Origin: Bathymodiolus brooksi
Taxonomy: Eukaryota > Mollusca > Bivalvia > Mytilida > Modiolidae
Reading direction: 5' to 3'
NCBI GenBank assembly: GCA_963680875.1
Contig: OY804576.1
Location: 78,249,668-78,313,667, forward strand
DNA: 64,000 nucleotides
Shown: one piece after another, positions 1 to 12,312 of the stretch
How positions within the stretch are numbered: position 1 is the stretch's first letter
Layout: every line of letters begins with the position of its first letter
Notes under the pieces: model-generated
What the model saw: the letters and a program-made list of their open reading frames with translations, nothing else
What the model was told of the DNA's origin: nothing
Database searches by the model: none
Position numbers and translations under genes: made by a program

Positions 1-405
1 ACAAACAAACAAAACACATATAATAACCAAAACAAAACACATATAACAAACAAACAAAAACACATATAACAAACAAACAAAACACATATAACAAACAAAC
101 AAAACACATATAACAAACAAACAAAACACATATAACAAACAAACAAAACACATATAACAAACAAACAAAACACATATAACAAACAAACAAAACACATATA
201 GCAAACAAACAAAAACACATATAACAAACTAACAAAACACATATAACAAACAAACAAAACACATATAATAACCAAAACAAAACACATATAACGAACAAAC
301 AAAACACATATAACAAACAAACAAAACACATATAATAACCAAAACAAAACACATATAACAAACAAACAAAAACACATATAACAAACAAACAAAAACAAAA
401 ATTAG
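1..405. repeat. 22-bp tandem array, cut by window edge
   Basis: About 18 copies of AACAAACAAACAAAACACATAT with variants containing AATAACC. The left end lies outside the window. A (TA)n run follows at about 444-466. Confidence 0.9.
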
Positions 406-559
406 AAACGAAAAAAAAACAAATAAACACACACACAGAAATAATATATATATATATATATATATAGAAATACTCCGTCTATCCACCCACTGGTCTTTGT
501 TCCCCGTTGTATATATAAAACTGAGAGGATTATGATAAGTAAAATAGAAGAATCGGATG

Positions 560-1860
560 TGCAATGACACCTATATACCCATCAAAATGCACATAAGAAT
601 AAAACAATGCCGACACTCACGCTCTTTTCAATAGTAGAATATTTTTCTGATATTTTCCAAATTTCTTAGAAATACGTGAAAGAGATTTATCCACATTATT
701 ATTCTTCATATAAACCAGCTCCAACTCTTACATCAATACCTTTAACGGCAAGTTTTAAATTGTCTTTCGAAGTCTGGGGTAATTAGAAAGGGACAGATAA
801 CAAAATGTGATTCATTGTTTCAACAGCTCTTAGACGATCTTCACTCCAGATGTATCTTGAAAATTTGAGTAAAAGATAAGTCAATGGTTGATATTCAATC
901 ATGGTTAGAAATCTCGAGAGATGTTCTTTATTTGTAGCAGAATGAAATCTGTCAATAGCATCCATCTTATCCATAGTAGTTTCACTTGCCTTTGGCCAAC
1001 TGTACATGTATGTTATAAAAGGTCAACATTGGCTTGACATAATTCACTGTTACTAATATCAAAGCCCAAATTGCTTGTGGCAATCTATTGAAAATCTCAA
1101 GTGATGCTCTGTTATACTATCACCACATACAGTATGATCATTAATATAAGTATGACGACCGAATTTAATTACATTATTTATCATTAGTTGAATCAGTTGT
1201 CATACCAAACAGCTTGACTTTATACTGAGATAAACCGTCTGGTGTTACAAAAGCTGATATTTCAGAACACTCTTTGTCAAAAACACCTGCCTATAGCCTT
1301 TCATTAAGTCAAATTTGCCAACAAATTTTGCAAGTCAGTTTATCAAATTTTACCAATGCAATATATATCATCATTCCTTGAAATAGTGTTAGAATCAGAT
1401 GTTGAAACAGGATTTACACCATTTTTGTTTATGCCCACCTGGAATTTTATGATATAATCAAAATTATTCATTTTACTCTAATTACCAGTTTGGTATCTTC
1501 AAATTTATCTAATGGAACAACTGAAAATAGAGGTACAATGTTAAAAGATATGAATATTTTGCATATAGATATTATATTAACTGTACATTGGTACAAAAAT
1601 GTATTCGATTTGATTACTGTTAAACGGTGAATAAGGTATAATGCGCAACAATATATGTTGATTGTTTATATGGCTTGAAATTGAAATGGAAAAAAAAAAG
1701 ATAATTTAATTTATTCATTTTACTCATTATCTTATATGGACCACAATATATAGCATGCAAAGTATGGACAGGGACTACAAAATACAAGTACTTTATCATC
1801 AGGCTTAAAATATCTGTTCTTTTCAATTTTTTCATACCTTACTTTTTTTTCATTTTTTTA
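560..1860 (-). pseudogene. decayed Ty3/gypsy pol: integrase C-term, then RT, then RNase H
   Basis: Reading on the minus strand from high to low coordinates, with many stops and frameshifts. At about 1850-1620 the integrase C-terminal region shows KPDDKVLV and GPYKIMSK. At about 1560-1010 the RT region shows VTPDGL, QYKV and FGM motifs and a damaged catalytic region (YINDHTV). At about 1007-783 the RT thumb/connection shows DAIDRF and WSEDRLRAVETMNH. At about 780-560 the RNase H region shows a degenerate first motif and KFGKYQKN. All segments are broken, so no functional protein remains. Integrase lies before RT, the order known for Gmr1-type gypsy elements rather than the usual RT-first order. 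No LTRs were identified with confidence. Confidence 0.8.
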
Positions 1861-2010
1861 TTTAAATATTTGGCACATTTTTCAAATTATTCTGTGCCTT
1901 TCTTTTAAAGCGAAATAGCTAATATAGTAGACCAATGTGTGTTCAATGAGTCATTTTGCTATCTCCCCATCCATAAGCCCATTACAGAATGACCAAACTT
2001 CAATTGAAAT

Positions 2011-2031
2011 CCCCCCCCCCCCCCCCCCCCC
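2011..2031. repeat. poly-C tract
   Basis: 21 consecutive C. It lies between the pol remnant and the duplicated block at 2147. Confidence 0.95.
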
Positions 2032-2146
2032 AATACTAAGATTTTATTATTTGATTTTGAAGCTGTTCTGACAGTATTGTATTTTTTTGTTTTAATTTTT
2101 TTTTAACAAATGAACTATCATGTTTTACTCATTCAAATTTCATTGA

Positions 2147-2512
2147 TGTGAAAGGGTATGATTAAGGGAAACAACAACCTAATCTTGTCATACCTTTACA
2201 ATTTTGTCATCTAAATGCGTTTTTAGATCTAAGTGAATACACTGCTTTAACCCTTCTAGAAAACATTAATTGACATACTTTATTAAATTATGATTTTCCT
2301 TGAAAGCCATTTACACAGACGTATATCAGTTTAAAATCTTCGTATCTATGCCTCTAGTACTACTAGCGCATTAGATTCTCAAACTTTTCATTTTACAACG
2401 TCATTTTTGGAATTTTACTCAGACGAGAGAGAGTTTAATAAACTTCCGCCATCATTCACATAAAAACACTTTGCAGCATTGTAAACCAATAGATCTATGT
2501 CCATTTCAATTC
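2147..2512. repeat. direct duplication, copy 1 (partner at 3411-3752)
   Basis: Shares with 3411-3752 blocks such as GTCATCTAAATGCGTTT, AGATCTAAGTGAATACAC, CCCTTCTAGAAAACATTAA and CTATGCCTCT. The two copies are in the same orientation about 1.26 kb apart. They could be old LTRs or an ancient local duplication; no TG...CA termini are clear. Confidence 0.8.
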
Positions 2513-2639
2513 TTGGGAAATCTTCTAAATAAACAGTGGTGTCTTATATTATTATTTTCTTTTATATGTACATAGAACCTAATTGTTTTATATACACATA
2601 TATCTTATTTCTAAGGGTCTTCAAGTTTGATTCATTCAC

Positions 2640-2752
2640 AAACGTTGCAGAAAACCGAAGGAGCAATCAGGAATCGACAATCCAGAGAAACTGACAACAT
2701 TGAGTACACAATATAAAGGACGAAGACAAACAAAACAAAATACACAACACAG
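2640..2752 (-). mobile_element. B-tail fragment
   Basis: Contains AACGTTGCAGAAAACCGAAG and CAATCCAGAGAAACTG, the reverse complement of the B-tail 3' end, truncated. Confidence 0.75.
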
Positions 2753-3410
2753 AACATTTTGATATACAATTTGTTCACGCCACGATATAGCTGGAACACT
2801 GATAAAGTTGGCGTTAAAAGATAATCAATCATTCTTGACTAATAATCCGTGAGCGAAGTTGATTCATAGATGCTTTGAAATTTATCTTTTGCAATGAATA
2901 CGAAATCTTCTTTTTTTTTTTTTTTTTCAAATTCACCTAGGAAGTATGTTTAACTAAAAAAAATTCTGAATTTTATTTTATTTCTGTAAACTATTCTATT
3001 TTTATTCTGAAATCTTTCTATTAGCTGTTATATTTTTGTTCCATGACTGGACGAGCTCTGAAGTTCTATCAGTGCCTGAAATCACCCGTTTTATGTTTGA
3101 TCAAACAATAAACAAAATCACTTATAAATTTAACAAGTTTTAATTTTGCAAAATTTTACAAAACCAGTATTTTACAATACAATTTAACCAATACGATACA
3201 AATAAGATATATACACTGAACGACTTATCTTCTGTGTCCAAATTGTGCTATAATTTCCCTTTATCTTGCACTTGTTCTATTTGAGCAAACAAATTGCATG
3301 GACTGGATACATTTTTGCTATATACTGTCACTGACAGAAATATAATTTTTTTCTGGTACCCTTGTCACATGTTACCTGTTGAGCTTTGTGAACCTAGTTG
3401 TAAATATATC

Positions 3411-3752
3411 AAAAGGGATATAATTAACGGAAAAAACAACCGAATATGTGTCAACATTTTTGTCATCTAAATGCGTTTGTAGATCTAAGTGAATACACTA
3501 CTTGAACCCTTCTAGAAAACATTAACTCACATACTATTTATCAAATTAATAATTTCCTTTGAAAGCCATTTAGTCAGACGTTCTATAAGAACAAAATCTT
3601 TGTATCTATGCCTCTGATACTACTAGCACATACACTTCTAAATTTCCATTTTACGATGTTATTATCGGAATTGTATTAAGATGAGAGACCTTAATAAACT
3701 CCAGCCACCTTTCACTCATTGTAGACCAATAGGTCTCTGTCCATTTCAAAAC
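3411..3752. repeat. direct duplication, copy 2
   Basis: Diverged partner of 2147-2512 with scattered substitutions and small indels, implying the duplication is not recent. Confidence 0.8.
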
Positions 3753-3810
3753 GTGCACAGAAAGAATTATGCCAGACAATTGGCAGAAGGTGATAGATAA
3801 TTCTCCACCC

Positions 3811-4000
3811 GGGATAGGTAACCGTAGTCCATTTTGCTTTTCTTGGTTACGCCTTTCAGTATACTTACTCCCAAAGAATTGTACATTATTTGGCTTTCAA
3901 ATCTTCTAACTAAGAGCATACATGATGATGACAGTTATACTAATTTGATATCTAATTAAGTATATATTAAAATAATTAGATATCTACGTTCTTATTTCAG
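3811..4000 (+). mobile_element. C-tail fragment
   Basis: GGTAACCGTAGTCC, ATTATTTGGCTTTCAAATC and TTAGATATCTACGTT follow the C-tail order; the GGTTATTCCAGAAACG block is replaced by unrelated bases. Confidence 0.6.
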
Positions 4001-5300
4001 TACATACTATGAAGGTCCCTATCAAGGTGCAGTAGCATTAGAACAATTTTCTATCCTCTGCACACATATTCCTCCTGACTATAAGACAATTAAAAAAAAA
4101 AACAGTTCAACTTTTTTTCATATAAAAGAATGGTCAATGAAGGAACAAATATTTTGTTTTAGGGAAGGACAAATATTACTTTGCAAGAAATGCTCTGAAA
4201 CAAACAAACATCTCTGAAATTGACATCATCAAAATGCTTGACAACATAGTTCTTGTGTTTGATAGACGTGTTTTTGGCAGACAGTCGGTATTCTTATTGG
4301 TAATAAGCATATTGTTTTTCTTGCTGACATGTTCCTTTCTTGGCAAGGGGCTTTTGAGGTGATTGTCTCGTACTGCGTGTTCCTCTATCTCTTTATCAAT
4401 AAAACTGACTACCGCAATATAGCAATTCAAATTCAAATCAAGAAATTACCATGATTTTCCTATGATTATGAATATTGTTTTATGCTTAATGAATTGCAAA
4501 TTATATATTTATTCAATTATGCAAATCTACTAAAAGATGGTTTTTAAATATATTAATCGACAAAACACTGCAAACCGACGTTACAAATGATGCACATGTT
4601 ATAAAAACACCGTGGGCCACTGAAAAAAGATTGCATTGATAACATTTAAAATGAACACATATAAACGACTCATTCTGCCGAGGGGCAGTACAGCTCTGTT
4701 TTATCTATCACAGATTTTCAATCGTCACTGTATGGTTGCAGGACATTATACAATTTAAATATATATGAAATTTAAAAGAAACATTTACAAATAGATTTGC
4801 AGTCCTTTTAGCATTTCTAAGACACTTGAGATAATTGAAGCTAAATCGTAATTAGACAGATATCTGTAGTAATTGCAACACTTTGATGTCTTTAAAACAA
4901 AACATTTAAGGCCGCCGTAACAAAGGAATACGTATGGCTTGAAGGGTAAAACATTAATAAAGCTTATCATTTGAAAGAGTAATGCACTGTTCTATAATAA
5001 TTGGTTTCCTTTTGAAATGGATATAATTACTTTCAAATACTTTATAATCTTTTTTTTTAAAGTACTTTCTTCTGGGCATCTCTGTTTCATCCACTAACAA
5101 CACTGACCATAATGAAATTACTCAGATATTATGAAAACGGTGTTAACACTACTAAACTACTTTGCAATGCAAATTCACGTAAAAAAAGACCTGCACTATG
5201 ACAAACTAATCTAAAGGGTACTGCGAGCAAAGCTCACAAAATGATACCTTATCCACACATTCGTCTTAACACAAAAGAATATTCAAATAAATAAAAGTAC
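4000..5300. other. no recognised feature
   Basis: AT-rich sequence. The 86- and 61-codon open frames here (4176-4436, 4785-4970, minus strand) show no domain, splice signal or family resemblance. Confidence 0.5.
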
Positions 5301-5304
5301 TTAT

Positions 5305-5660
5305 TTGACCTTGATATTTAAGATAAAGGTATGTCACAGTGACCCCATTTTACATACACCGTTCTGCCATGTCTTAATACATATACATACACGAACACAT
5401 ATGGTTGTGAGTCGTAAGGTCCGTATCTAATATCAAGGTCAAGGTCAGAGTGATATATTTTTTTTTGTATGTGCGACACCTCTTCATGACCGAATACATA
5501 TAAAAATAATATAATTATGGGCCTTTTAAACAAAATTACTTCTATAACCTTGACATTTAAGGTAAAGGTCGCCATGGCTCATTTTTATATGTGACACTCC
5601 ATTGTGTCGCATTAATGCATATAAAATATTATGGTAATGGACCTTAGCAAAATTCTGCAC
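5305..5660. repeat. degenerate ~115-bp tandem, about three copies
   Basis: Recurring blocks ACCTTGATATTTAAG/ACCTTGACATTTAAGG, GGTAAAGGTCG, TATGTGACAC and AATACATATA occur in the same order three times. The copies are well diverged. Confidence 0.6.
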
Positions 5661-5919
5661 CTGACAGGTTGCATCTACAGACAGAAGAGAGATGTCAATT
5701 TGGAACTAATATCTCAACGAGCAGTTCTTTTCGCTAAGGCAAATAATTTAGGTCAAATTTCAACACCCCGGTTTCCGTAATGTATTTTTGTTTATTGAAA
5801 TAATATTTTGTGAGTAGCTTTAGATTAATAACAATAAAAGGCTATTTGTGATTTTTTGAGAAGTCAAATCATCGAAACGACACCATAATGCAACAAGTTG
5901 TAAAGAAATTCAATGGATG

Positions 5920-6090
5920 TGACAAACACAGAACAAGCGTGGATACAAAAGAAACGTTAGAGAAAACCGAAAAGACAATCAAAAATGGCCAATCCAGAGA
6001 AACTGGCAACGCAGAGCACACTAAATGTAGAAAAACAAAGCAAAAACACAACACAATATGTGCTGGACACCACTATGCGCAAACAAGTAA
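5920..6090 (-). mobile_element. B-tail copy
   Basis: AACGTTAGAGAAAACCGAAA at the 3' end, then CAATCCAGAGAAACTGGCAA and CACAACACAATATGTGCTGG. The apparent 89-codon plus-strand ORF here is an accident of this repeat. Confidence 0.85.
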
Positions 6091-7380
6091 CGTTTTCTCT
6101 ATCAGTAGATTAGAGACGCTATGTCCACCTAATGTTAAATGTACATTGATTAGTTAAGATATTATTATAAAAACTGTAAATAACTTGGTGTGAGATTTAA
6201 GCGTTATATTTCATACTCTTGTCTTGCTAAATTACTCAATTAGGATTACAAGAAATTTAAGGTTATATTATCGCTTCAGAAATTAATTTTTATATTATCC
6301 TAGCGTATCAAATGATTGCAGACATGTTTCCAATATTAACTTAAGAGGCATCGGAAATGGAACACATCCGTATGTGGTTTTTTTTCTTGTCAGAGTTTTC
6401 TTTTCAATTTGTTTTGCTTCACATTATTTTTGTACTGTTTTTGTTCTTGTACACATTTTTCCCTTTTTTCGATCGAATTTCCTTTCGACCTTGAACTTAT
6501 GATGTTGCCAAGTCATTTTTATTGAAGACATTAACGTGAACCGGAAACACAATAAGGTTATCATTAGCTTACCCAAGTGTATGATAAATCAAAATAAACA
6601 CATAATGCTAACAATCAAATTATACTGTATTTTTCTGAACCAATTTTCAATCCCCGCCAGACTTCCGCATAAATGTTTATAAAACAAGGCATATATAAAA
6701 CATATAAATACAACAGAAAATTACTACTTTGCATCACAAAGATAATATGAACTCTCTGATAACAAGATGTATTATTTCTTATTATTGTACTTTATATGTA
6801 TAAACCGTTTGTGTTATAGATAAGTATGTTTTATTTCTAATGGTCTCGATGTCTAAGTTAACATAAACAAAATTCACAACAGGATATAGCTGAAATCTTG
6901 CTAAAGCTTGCGCTAAACACCAACTAATTAATCAATAAAACTCCAATCTTTTCATTTGCTTAAGCAAAGGTAACATTCGACTCAAACACATGACAAATAG
7001 TAATAAATTATAAACCGTTACCCTGTCGCGTACAGAGGACACTGACACCACATATTCAGTATGTATATTCAGTCAGAAAATTATACAGTGTACCAAAAGG
7101 AAGATTTATGTATTTATTTATTTATCGTCCAGCGAACAGTAATTAAGCTATATTAATTAAGCTACATTCAGGACAAGAACAAATTCAACAATATATAAAC
7201 ACTATATAGAAAAGAGAGAGGGATATGAACCAACCAGGGCAACAAATATGACTGCCACTGGAAAAGTTTGCTGTTATACGAAATAAGTATTGAGTAGCGG
7301 CAACAATGCGCCAGCAAATATACAACAGATGGCTTTATCGTGTATGTTACCTACTATGGTCAACAATCTGGCTTTCGCTT
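6090..7380. other. no recognised gene
   Basis: AT-rich. The only notable piece is 7250-7312, whose order of blocks ACTGCCACTG, GAAAAG and CAATGCGC recurs at 15796-15868. Confidence 0.5.
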
Positions 7381-7384
7381 TGTT

Positions 7385-7480
7385 CTTTATGTTTTTCTTT
7401 ATTTTGGCCATTGCATTGTCTCTCCTTCATCGATTTATGGCTTCTGATTACCCCTTTAATATATTCAAACTTCCCCTCAA
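7385..7480 (+). mobile_element. A-tail, 3' terminal part
   Basis: TTTTGGCCATTGCATTGTCT, ATGGCTTCTGATTACCCCTT and a degenerate terminus AATATATTCAAAC. Confidence 0.75.
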
Positions 7481-8381
7481 ATGTATGTCAAAAAACAAAA
7501 TAATACATAAGACACACTTAAATATTCGGTCAATGACAAAATAATATATAAGACATATTTAAATATTCTATCATTTCACTGTATTGACACATATTGAATA
7601 TATGAACCTTGATCAAAATTCATTTACAGAATGTTTTAGTCATCCAATAGTGAACATTATCAAGTTATGTAGAATTAATGTTGTCCTTTGTGTATATGCT
7701 TTACCTAGTGTGAAGGAGTAAAATGGTTGCCGCGATTTTGTGGTTCTATTATAAAAACGTCAAGTTCTTCAATCTTGGTGATCTTTACTGTTCCTCACTA
7801 AAAAATAAACTTACAAATTTGTCCTGATTGTTAATCCGAATACCTCTACGAGGAAAGTTATACAATTAATGAAATTGAGGATCTGGATTAAATATATTTC
7901 TTTAAATATAGGATATAGTTGATCATACAAGATGTGATGATAAAAAATGGAAATCTACTGGACAAACCGCATCAGTACAAAATTTCCCTCAGGAGTGATG
8001 TCGATAAATAATGTGTTTTTAGAATACCGCGCTCCTTACATGTAAAAGAAAACATGTAATTTGCAATAATTTCTTAGCAGTCATTGGTAACCCGTTTCAT
8101 GTCAAAATTGTTGAATTCTACCATATATTTTACCTGGTTTGGAGACTTGAAAACATGAATATAATCATAATAATGTTCACTGGACGTTGAGTAACTAACA
8201 ATCAATCTTGCTTTGTTTTTTGAGCAATAGAATGTCATGACTGAGGTCATTTGTGAAACAGGAGATGTTAACCCTTTCGCAGCACACATTCACACTCCAT
8301 GGTTAATTTCCATATTAAAGTTGGTGTTGTCCAAGCTGTTCTTGTTATTGCTTTATTGGTTTTGCTTGTACTGTGGTTACC

Positions 8382-8430
8382 TCGCCATGATCGGGATTCG
8401 AACTCACAATGTTAGTGGTGATGGTATAAA
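8382..8430 (-). mobile_element. SINE-1 head fragment
   Basis: CTCGCCATGATCGGGATTCGA matches the B-box region of SINE-1 on the minus strand; the rest of the element is absent. Confidence 0.6.
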
Positions 8431-8504
8431 AAATAGGTGAGATTGTGTTGATGCTTTAAAAAAGCATATATCTGGAATTATCTACATCAAGTACACTGAT
8501 AATC

Positions 8505-8620
8505 AACAAACTGGAAAGCCAAATAAGGTAAAATTACGCGGGAGCATGTAAACCAAAGGGCTTAAACAGGATAACCAAAATCGGCCAAGGTTATAATCTA
8601 TGGCTTAGGAAGATTAATCT
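8505..8620 (-). mobile_element. C-tail fragment
   Basis: GCATGTAAACCAAAGGGCTT and AACAGGATAACCAAAATCGG are the reverse complement of the C-tail 5' portion. Confidence 0.65.
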
Positions 8621-8695
8621 TACTTTTTAAGTAATGATATTGTTTAAGAACTATAAATTTTCAAAAGCATAGTATATCTAAAAAAAAAAAAACAT

Positions 8696-8770
8696 GTCAG
8701 TGTTGAAGCACTGTCTACTGGGCGAACGATACCCTCGGGGACTTTTTTTATCAATCACCAGAGGTATAGC
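8696..8770 (-). repeat. hairpin-rich repeat shared with 34325-34430
   Basis: TGTCAGTGTTGAAGCACTG, CTACTGGGCGAACGATACCC and ATCACCAGAGGTAT match the reverse complement of the block at 34325. The same motif is common in mussel retroelement 3' ends. Confidence 0.65.
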
Positions 8771-8779
8771 GAATACAAT

Positions 8780-9670
8780 GTATTACCTAATTTGATTGTG
8801 CGTTTCAACCTTTTGTACTTTAAAAACGGCACTACACAATCAATATTTCTTTTGTACTGGAATGATGGCTTCACAATGGAACCCATAACGTTCTGTCAGT
8901 TTCGTAATTTGTGCTTTTCATTTTATCGTTAAAATCGCTGGAAAAATGAAGTAATAATTGATGCTTACAGTGAGAAGAAAATAACAAGTGATAAATGTTT
9001 TCTAAGAAAACATTTTTGTAAGATTAATACAATAAATTATATTAAAGATTGTCAACTGATAATTTTATTGAAGTTTTTTTTCCCAAGGACTTCGATAATG
9101 AGAACTCTAAAGTTATGACCGGAACATCACTCATGTAAAATGATAATAATTATATTCTTTATAGAATTTCAAAGTGTCAAAATTGAATTCCTTTTCTATT
9201 TCAACATGCATTCTATATTTTTCGCCATCTTCCGTACAAAGTTATGGAAATCATCGCATTATTTGCAAATCTGGATGACTTTTCCAAAGGTTTAAGATGC
9301 AAGATACTATTTATTCCTTCAACAACAGACTGTTTATTCCTTTAAACAAGAGATTATGTATTGCTTCAAAAAGAAATGATTTATTCCATGTTAAAGGAAT
9401 TAAATACCTAGTAAAGTCCAAAGGGAGACACCATTGTGAAATATTGTTCATGGTATTAGTTGCTGATTACTAAATTGGAACTGTAGTTAACCAATATCTA
9501 ATATGGTTTTGGTATTTGTCCAGATACTCCAGTCAGAAATATATCACGTCTGAAGATGAAATATGTACATAGTATTCGAAAGTAATGGCTATGTATATTT
9601 TCCGATATTGTTTGACCGACTTTGTTTCCTCTAAAAGTGTACCAATATAGCAGACATGCATATAACATTA
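8780..9670. other. no recognised feature
   Basis: AT-rich. A weak set of near repeats around TTTATTCCTTCAACAA occurs at about 9310-9390. Confidence 0.5.
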
Positions 9671-9678
9671 AAACCAAA

Positions 9679-9747
9679 AAATACCACACTGTCGGAACAC
9701 CAGACTGAGTTCTATACCACACTGTCGGAACACCAGACTGAGTTCTA
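9679..9747. repeat. 34-bp tandem pair in a CCACACTGTCGGAA repeat
   Basis: TACCACACTGTCGGAACACC with CAGACTGAGTTCTA occurs twice in tandem. AAATACCACACTGTC also starts repeats at 62566, and variants occur at 33786 and 50637, so it marks an interspersed family of unknown type. Confidence 0.7.
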
Positions 9748-10036
9748 CTCTTAATGTTCATGTCATTTTGAAAGCCCCGTGTGATTGGTTATAAGACTCA
9801 CATGTGACTTCATCATTCAATGGAGTGTACATCCACTTAACCACACCCACTTCGAGAATCAATTTGGAACGTCATGAAAACTAATAACTACACACAATAA
9901 TAGTTGAAAATGTAGAATATCAAAACATATAATTATAATTATAAATCTATTTAATGCTATAAAAATGTAATTATAAGTATTGAATTCCCTTTTTTGATTT
10001 ATAGGGTTGTAAAAACGTTGCCAGACGTACATTCTT

Positions 10037-10414
10037 ACAAAATGTACTTCGGTCAACGGTTTCACACGCCAATAAAACTACAAAAGATTGCATTCAATTC
10101 TTAGTTGAATGTAAAACAGAATTACATGTGAATCGGTGTAGTTCACATTTCACTGAAAAATAACTAGTTCATTAAAGATGTGGAAATGCGCGTATGTATG
10201 AACGTTCTGAAAGGGCATGTATCCATTTTTACAACATTTCAATAAAAGTACATGTACTTTGGTCATTGCTTTCACACGTCAATAAAGCTACAAAAGATTG
10301 TATTAAATTCTTAACTGGATGAACCTATAATGACAGGTGAATCTGTGTGGTTTACGTGACACTGAAAAATAACCAGTTTATTAAAGGTGTGGAAATGTAT
10401 GAACGTTCTGAAAA
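10037..10414. repeat. ~210-bp tandem duplication
   Basis: Two direct copies (10037-10215 and 10247-10414) sharing GGTCAACGG/GGTCATTGC, TTTCACACG, CTACAAAAGATTG, CACTGAAAAATAAC and TATGAACGTTCTGAAA. Confidence 0.8.
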
Positions 10415-10681
10415 AGCAAATAATTTAATTTCCTAATTAATCAGTATCGGGATAATGCATCATGAGATTATCTTAACAATTATGTTTATTTTTAGAGAAG
10501 CCAATCCAATATCAACACATACAACATGTTACTACCGGAACCGTTCGTGCTGCTTTGGATTTTCTGTACTGACAAAAGGTGAAAAGTTGTTTAAGATAAT
10601 CTTGATTTGACCGACGTCATATGCTAAATCGATCTGTGTGAACTCGCAATGTCTTATTAAATAGAAATGTATGTTACAAAT

Positions 10682-10880
10682 GCTTGCCTTAGGCTGCGGC
10701 CTATATTAGCCTATAAGTTAATCCGGCCCTGGGCACAGGTAGCCTTAACCGATTTGGTTAGGCCCTTTGTATTTGTTGCTGTTTAAGACTTTTAAATTAT
10801 TTGGCTTTCCAATCTTATGACTAGGTGGTTATTTCAGAAACTCGTTGTGGACACTACATTAAATATCTATGATTTTATCA
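10682..10880 (+). mobile_element. C-tail copy
   Basis: GGTAGCCTTAACCGATTTGG, TTAAATTATTTGGCTTTCCA, GGTTATTTCAGAAACTCGTT and AAATATCTATGATTTTAT follow the family order with substitutions. Confidence 0.7.
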
Positions 10881-11361
10881 CTCCATATAACCTGATCGAT
10901 GAATTCACGATAATAATCGCTTTTCCGTTCTCTTTGAAAAATTAATACCCACGACATCCGATTAAGATTATCCAAATTGTCTAAATGACTTCCATTTCCA
11001 ACTAGTATGGGTCACTTAGAGGACATTTTGGAACGCGTTTGCACAGGAAATCCATTTTCTATCTCCCGAAGTTTCATCTAAACTGGTACATTTTATGATT
11101 ATATTTGTATTGGTAATCCTTAGTTTATTTTCTGTGTTGTGTTTTGGAGACATTGATTGACTTTTATTCTTTTCGGGGTTTATTCACAGTTGTCATTTGT
11201 CTTTCCTATTTAGAAGTAGGGCTTATAATTATCTTCAAACTTTCCTTCTTCCGTTACAGTTTTAATTACTTAAAAAGAAATTGCATTCTGATAATAAATT
11301 GGTTCTAATTCGTTTTATCGTTATTTGATGGGTAATTGATATAGTAAAGATTAGTAAATAA

Positions 11362-11525
11362 ATGTTAGAGAATACCGAAGGGACAATCACAAATGGACAA
11401 TCCAGAGAAAGTGGCAACATTGGGTACGCAAGACACAACACGAAGACAAACAAACAAAATCACAACGCAAATATGTGTGGGATACCACTATACGAAAACA
11501 AACAACATAAATAGATCATGAGCCC
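11362..11525 (-). mobile_element. B-tail copy
   Basis: ATGTTAGAGAATACCGAAGG, CAATCCAGAGAAAGTGGCAA and ATGAGCCCTCCTATAGACAA, inserted just upstream of an E-tail of opposite strand. Confidence 0.85.
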
Positions 11526-11559
11526 TCCTATAGACAACTGTACTTAATGTGTCAATCTG

Positions 11560-11685
11560 GGTCATTACGGTTTTCACAGTTTTCCGGTTGTTGACTGATT
11601 TTGTCTGTTTATATACTTATGAGTTTTGACTTTCCCTTTGTAAGATTGTTCGGAGTTCGATAATTTTGTTATTACCCTTATTTGT
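11560..11685 (+). mobile_element. E-tail copy
   Basis: TCATTACGGTTTTCACAGTT, GGTTGTTGACTGATTTTG, GACTTTCCCTTTGTAAGATT and TTGTTATTACCCTTATTT. The same blocks occur at 13563, 40975 and 51170. Confidence 0.8.
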
Positions 11686-11691
11686 TATACT

Positions 11692-11862
11692 CAGAGCACC
11701 TGGGTTCATCACCGTTATTTAGTGCAGTCATTTTGTTCATTCGTTTGTCTTCGGGCTACCATTGTTTGTCCTTTTATCCTGTTCCTGTTGACAATACTAT
11801 TGTCTGTTCTTAACATTACGGCTTCTGATTACTTTTCTGGTATCGTCAAACTTTTCTAATAT
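11692..11862 (+). mobile_element. A-tail copy next to the 24-bp array
   Basis: AGAGCACCTGGGTTCATC, TATTGTCTGTTCTTAACATT, ACGGCTTCTGATTAC and GGTATCGTCAAACTTTTC. The array at 11962 begins 100 bp past its end. Confidence 0.8.
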
Positions 11863-11961
11863 TCTTTCTTTTTCCCATATATCTTTATTCTCATAAACCA
11901 CTGTAATTACATATATAGTGTAAACAGAAAGAAGAAATAAAACAAAAAAAGAAACAACATT

Positions 11962-12262
11962 TGCGCATTCACAACGTTTACTCATACCACAGTCACAACG
12001 TTTACTCATACCACAGTCACAACGTTTACTCATACCACATTCACAACGTTTACTCATACCACAGTCACAACGTTTACTCATACCACAGTCACAACGTTTA
12101 CTCATACCACAGTCACAACGTTTACTCATACCACAGTCACAACGTTTACTCATACCACAGTCACAACGTTTACTCATACCACAGTCACAACGTTTACTCA
12201 TACCACAGTCACAACGTTTACTCATACCACAGTCACAACGTTTACTCATACCACAGTCACAA
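11962..12262. repeat. 24-bp tandem array
   Basis: About 12 copies of a 24-bp unit containing CACAACGTTTACTCATACCA. Copies are nearly identical, differing mainly at CACAGT versus CACATT. Because 24 is a multiple of 3, both strands carry repetitive open frames, which I do not regard as genes. The array lies between an A-tail and a MITE. Confidence 0.95.
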
Positions 12263-12312
12263 GGTATCCAAACTGGTATGTATTATGTTACTATCTGCTA
12301 GTTATCATAATA

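Noticed and set aside
2147..3752. LTR pair of the gypsy remnant
   Set aside because: Both copies lie on the same side of pol and have no clear TG...CA ends, so I report only a duplication.
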